A stretch of 64,000 bases of DNA from Frankiales bacterium (lineage in GTDB: Bacteria; Actinomycetota; Actinomycetes; JAFAQI01): the NCBI GenBank assembly GCA_025980465.1, contig JAICXJ010000005.1, positions 57,136 to 121,135 of the forward strand, written 5' to 3'. This document shows positions 60,166 through 64,000 of this stretch, one piece after another. A program made the translations under genes and the position numbers. Every line of letters starts with the position of its first letter. The stretch's first letter is position 1. The notes beneath the pieces were generated by a model. It saw only the letters and a program-made list of their open reading frames with translations. It had not been told where the DNA came from and ran no database searches.

Positions 60166-61671
60166 GTGCGCGTCTCGGTCGTGGTGCCGGTCTACAACCC
60201 CGGGGACAGCCTTCGTCGCAGCGTTGAGTCCTTGCTCACCCAGTCGCTGCCGCCGGAGTCGACCGAGCTGATCTTCGTCGACGACGGGTCCACCGACGGT
60301 AGCGGCGACCTGTTGGACGAATTGGCCGCCCGTCACTCGCACCTGCAGGTGATTCACGAGCCGAATTCCGGATGGTCCGGCCGACCACGAAACGTCGGGC
60401 TGGATGCCGCCACCGGCGAGTTCGTGCAGTTCGTCGATCAGGACGACGCCCTCGGCGAGCAAGCCCTGGAACGGCTGAGCAGCTACGGGGCCGCGAACGA
60501 CGCCGACATCGTGATCGGCAAGGTCATCAGCGACTTCCGTCGCGTGCCGCACGAGCTGTTCCGTCGTAACATCCCTCGCTGCTCGATCCGCGACACGGCT
60601 CTGATTCGCAGCCTGACGCCACACAAGATGTTCCGCCGCAGCTTCCTGATCGACAACAAGCTGCGGTTCGCTGAGGGGCGTCGCCGGCTCGAGGACCAGC
60701 TGTTCATGACCCAGGTGTATCTCGCGACCGATGCGGTCGCGGTTCTCGCCGACTACCCGTGCTACTTCTATCTGCGCCGCGAGGACCGCGGCAACTCGGC
60801 CAAGCCCAACTACGACCCCGCCGACTACTACGGCTACGTCCGCGAGGTGCTCGACGTCGTCGCGGCGCACACCGCTTCGGGCGAGTTCCGCGACAGTCTG
60901 CACGAGCGCTTCCTCAACGCGATGCTGCAGAAGGTTGCGGACACGCTGCAACCGCGGCGCGAGAAGCGGCTGATTGCGCTCATGGCTGAGATCAACGCTG
61001 TCGCGGATGCGTACTTCAGTCCGCAAGTCGCCCAACGTGCTCCGATCCTGCGCCGCCAGCTGGCTGCCGCCATCCGCCGCGGCGAGCCTGAGACAGTCCG
61101 AGAGGCGAGCGGTCGGTACGACGACCTCGCCGCGACAGTCCGTTCGCTGACGGTCGAAACGTCCGCCGACAACGGATGGACGGTCTCGGTCACTGCGGCG
61201 ATGACGTTCCGCGATGGGTCACCCATCTTGTTCCAGCCGGCGGCGGACGGCTGGCGCGTGGATCAGCGGCTTCAAGTGGATGGTCTCGAGGTCGGGGTCG
61301 AGTCGATGGATGAGCTGCTTCATCGAACCAGCGGCGACCTCGTTCTCCGCTCCTCCGAGACCCCCCTCGAGTGGCTCGGCGCGACACCTCTGACGCCGAG
61401 CTTCGATCCGCATCCGACGATTGACGGCGCTCATCATCTACAACTGACCGGCACCGTTGAGATCGACCCGAGCAGCTTTGCCGCCGGCGCGCCGCTGCCA
61501 GCAGGGACCTGGCGGGTGTCCGTCAGGCTCACCGCCCTCGGCCGCTCTCGGAGCACTCCGATCCGACGTCGCCACGTCGGCCAGCTGCCCCGCCGAAACG
61601 CGCGTGGACGCCGCGGCGCGGCGACACTCCAATTCAGCGACCGAAGGCTGAGCGTCCTGGTGCCGTCCTAA
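60166..61671 (+). CDS. glycosyltransferase family 2
   Basis: VRVSVVVPVYNPGDSLRRSVESLLTQSLPPESTELIFVDDGSTDGSGDLL...EPNSGWSGRPRNVGLDAATGEFVQFVDQDD. Confidence 0.93.
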   Translation: MRVSVVVPVYNPGDSLRRSVESLLTQSLPPESTELIFVDDGSTDGSGDLLDELAARHSHLQVIHEPNSGWSGRPRNVGLDAATGEFVQFVDQDDALGEQALERLSSYGAANDADIVIGKVISDFRRVPHELFRRNIPRCSIRDTALIRSLTPHKMFRRSFLIDNKLRFAEGRRRLEDQLFMTQVYLATDAVAVLADYPCYFYLRREDRGNSAKPNYDPADYYGYVREVLDVVAAHTASGEFRDSLHERFLNAMLQKVADTLQPRREKRLIALMAEINAVADAYFSPQVAQRAPILRRQLAAAIRRGEPETVREASGRYDDLAATVRSLTVETSADNGWTVSVTAAMTFRDGSPILFQPAADGWRVDQRLQVDGLEVGVESMDELLHRTSGDLVLRSSETPLEWLGATPLTPSFDPHPTIDGAHHLQLTGTVEIDPSSFAAGAPLPAGTWRVSVRLTALGRSRSTPIRRRHVGQLPRRNARGRRGAATLQFSDRRLSVLVPS

Positions 61672-62492
61672 CCGTGAGTGCGCCGGAAACGGGCGGCGAT
61701 GGGGTGTCCGTTCGCGCCATGTCGAAGCGCCCGCGCCCAGGTGTAGACAAATGTCGGCGGGCTGCCGTAACCACCGACCAGCACCTCGGCGATTGATGCG
61801 CCGGCAGGCTTCCCCGTGCCGGCGCCGGCGGTGAGCATCGGGAAGCCCTTGTCCGGATAGAGGATGTTCTCGCGATGACCCCAGCAGCCCGACGCGGTGG
61901 GCGTCTTGCACGCAACGTTGATGCCGTCAGCCCCGGCGTACCCGTCGTTGTACATCCAGTCGTAGTCCGAAGCCAGCGGACCGACGTCCTCAGCCCAGAT
62001 CGACCCGTATTCGCCTGCACCGAGTTTGTGCATGAGCGCAAAGCCGATCGCGGGATCGACTCTGAGAACGGCCGCAGCATGCGAGACGTGATTGAGCGTC
62101 TGGGTCAGCCCGGCATAGGGACGCAGGCCACGGTCGACACGCTCGAGGTCGGTGATCACGAAGGTCTGCTCGGCGACTGAGAGCTTGCGGTAGTCGTTGG
62201 GAAGGATCACCGGGTATTTCTTCATGTGCTCGTGAGCGCGGGCGTTGTCGATGGCCTCGACCGTCTGCCTGATGCATGCCGGACTGTTGTGGCCCCTCGT
62301 CGCGCAGACCGTGAAGAAGTCCGGTGACGGCGTCTGGTTGCGCAGATGGGATGGCTGCGGGGTCCGGTTGACCATTGTTGGAGCGCCGAGAGTGACAACA
62401 GGTGCCATCGCGCCCGCCGGCAGGCGTGGGACCCAGACGCCGGTCAGCGCGGTCGCGATGACGAATGCGACAAATGCGGTGTTTTTCCGCAT
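61668..62492 (-). CDS. secreted CAP/SCP-domain-like protein
   Basis: Signal peptide/TM N terminus; GCWGHRENIL motif typical of CAP domain; conserved VLVGGYGSPPTFVYTWAR. Confidence 0.75.
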   Translation of the reverse strand: MRKNTAFVAFVIATALTGVWVPRLPAGAMAPVVTLGAPTMVNRTPQPSHLRNQTPSPDFFTVCATRGHNSPACIRQTVEAIDNARAHEHMKKYPVILPNDYRKLSVAEQTFVITDLERVDRGLRPYAGLTQTLNHVSHAAAVLRVDPAIGFALMHKLGAGEYGSIWAEDVGPLASDYDWMYNDGYAGADGINVACKTPTASGCWGHRENILYPDKGFPMLTAGAGTGKPAGASIAEVLVGGYGSPPTFVYTWARALRHGANGHPIAARFRRTHG

Positions 62493-62683
62493 ATTTCAGC
62501 GATCGGGAAACCCAACCCTCGATGACGATCCGCCATTCGGATGATCTTGGGCAGAATCGCGTTCACTCCAAGGGCGAGGAGCCGTAGCCCATCCGATGGG
62601 CAGTCCCGCGAGCGCCATCGGAAAACCGCTGAGTTTCGGTCGGTCGCCGCGTCTATCCTCCGAACCCGAAGGAGGAACGGACG

Positions 62684-64000
62684 ATGGTGGATGCGCGCCG
62701 GCGCTGGGTGGCGTTCTACGTGCTGTGCCTCGGCACGCTGATGGTCGTGCTCGACTCGACGATCGTCAACGTCGCGCTGCCCTCGATCCGGGCGAGTCTC
62801 GGCTTCTCCCAGGCCTCCCTCGCATGGGTCGTTAACGGCTACCTGCTCACCTTTGGCGGCTGTCTCCTGCTTGGTGGGCGGCTCGGTGACCTCTACGGCC
62901 AGCGGCGGATCTTCGTCATCGGAATCACCGGCTTCACCCTGGCCTCGGTGGGATGCGGCCTGTCCCAGACCCAGGCGATGCTGGTCGGCTTCCGGGCGCT
63001 GCAGGGGGTTGGGGGCGCGCTTGCGACGGCCGTGGGCTTCGCCGTGGTCGTCACGCTGTTCCCCGAGCCGGCGGAACGCGCGAAGGCGATGGGGATCACC
63101 GGCTTCGTCGCCTCCGGCGGCGGCGCCGTCGGCGTCGTGCTCGGTGGCGTGCTGACCGATCTCCTCAACTGGCACTGGATCTTCCTGGTCAACGTGCCGA
63201 TCGGCGTCGTGGTCGTGGTTCTGATGCTGCGACTGGTCGACGAGTCGGTCACGAGCGATGGTTCTCGGCGGCTCGACGTTGCGGGAGCCGTGACCGTCAC
63301 CGGCGCGCTCATGCTCGCCGTCGATGCCGTGGTCAACGCCGACCAGGCCGGATGGACGTCGGTCCGGACCACGGGTTCCCTCGCAATCGCCGCCGTACTG
63401 TTCGCAACGTTCCTGGTCATCGAGACACGGACCGCTGTCCCGCTGGTGCGACTGTCGCTGTTCCGGTCACGAAACCTCTCGGCCGCCAACGGGATCGGGG
63501 TGCTCTGGGCTGCCGCGATGTTCGCGTGGTTCTTCCTGTCAGCCCTCTATCTGCAGCTGGTCCTCCACTACAGCGCGCTGCAGGTCGGGCTCGCATTCCT
63601 CCCCGGCGACCTAGTGATGATGGCGTTCTCGGTGTCCTGGTCGGCGACGCTCGTCACCCGCTACGGCTTCCGCCGACCGTTGGCCGGAGGACTGCTCGTC
63701 GCGTCGGCGGGCCTGCTGCTGTTCGCGCGGGCGCCTGTGGGGGGAAGCTATTGGCTCGATGTGCTTCCGAACATGCTGCTGCTCGGGCTCGGGGCCGGGA
63801 TTGCGTTCAACCCGGTGCTACTCGCCGCGATGAGCGACGTCGCGCCGGAGGAGTCCGGCATCGCGTCGGGAGCGGTCAACACCTCATTCATGATGGGCGG
63901 CGCTCTGGGCCTCGCCGTTCTGGCGAGCGTCGCCGCCGCCCGGACGGGTCAGCACAGTGACCCGGCATCGTTGCTGTCGGGCTACCACCTGTCGTTCGCG
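62684..64000 (+). CDS. MFS transporter, DHA2 family (3' end beyond window)
   Basis: AAGGAGG RBS then MVDARRRWVAFYVLCLGTLMVVLDSTIVNVALPSIRASLGFSQASLAWVVNGYLLTFGG... Confidence 0.94.
   Translation, partial: MVDARRRWVAFYVLCLGTLMVVLDSTIVNVALPSIRASLGFSQASLAWVVNGYLLTFGGCLLLGGRLGDLYGQRRIFVIGITGFTLASVGCGLSQTQAMLVGFRALQGVGGALATAVGFAVVVTLFPEPAERAKAMGITGFVASGGGAVGVVLGGVLTDLLNWHWIFLVNVPIGVVVVVLMLRLVDESVTSDGSRRLDVAGAVTVTGALMLAVDAVVNADQAGWTSVRTTGSLAIAAVLFATFLVIETRTAVPLVRLSLFRSRNLSAANGIGVLWAAAMFAWFFLSALYLQLVLHYSALQVGLAFLPGDLVMMAFSVSWSATLVTRYGFRRPLAGGLLVASAGLLLFARAPVGGSYWLDVLPNMLLLGLGAGIAFNPVLLAAMSDVAPEESGIASGAVNTSFMMGGALGLAVLASVAAARTGQHSDPASLLSGYHLSFA

Noticed and set aside
60067-61035. 322-aa minus-strand ORF
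   Set aside because: Antisense to a convincing family 2 glycosyltransferase.

Overview
High-GC actinobacterial-type chromosomal window. About 60 coding genes can be supported. Roughly 1-31 kb is mostly a conserved housekeeping block: glyS, uppS, recO, era, a CNNM/CBS protein, ybeY, phoH, HIT, rsmE, dnaJ, hrcA with a CIRCE box, hemW, lepA, rpsT, holA, comEC, comEA, leuS. Several extra genes interrupt it, including an S53 sedolisin, a DUF2071 gene and an ArsR-type regulator with a small basic protein. Roughly 31-40 kb holds a GGDEF protein, an L,D-transpeptidase, a P450/sterol-desaturase-type hydroxylase pair, and a secreted beta-helix/alpha-beta-hydrolase pair. Roughly 41-56.5 kb is an oxidative catabolic-type island: P450, Rieske oxygenase, Baeyer-Villiger-type FMO, cyclase, amidohydrolase, SDR, methyltransferase, acyl-CoA synthetase, TetR and LLM oxidoreductase. 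The strongest new observations are: (1) a complete candidate ribosome-mediated attenuator before leuS, made of a 12-codon leader ORF with three consecutive Leu codons, a perfect 10-bp hairpin and a 7-bp terminator with U-tract; (2) a near-identical 15-bp operator (TACCGACCGGTTGGT) in two divergent promoters of the catabolic island, with a related site next to its TetR gene; (3) a duplicated CTTTCGAAAG palindrome before a small-protein/ArsR operon. No tRNA, rRNA, CRISPR array or transposon was recognised. All family calls come from reading sequence motifs; no database search was run.
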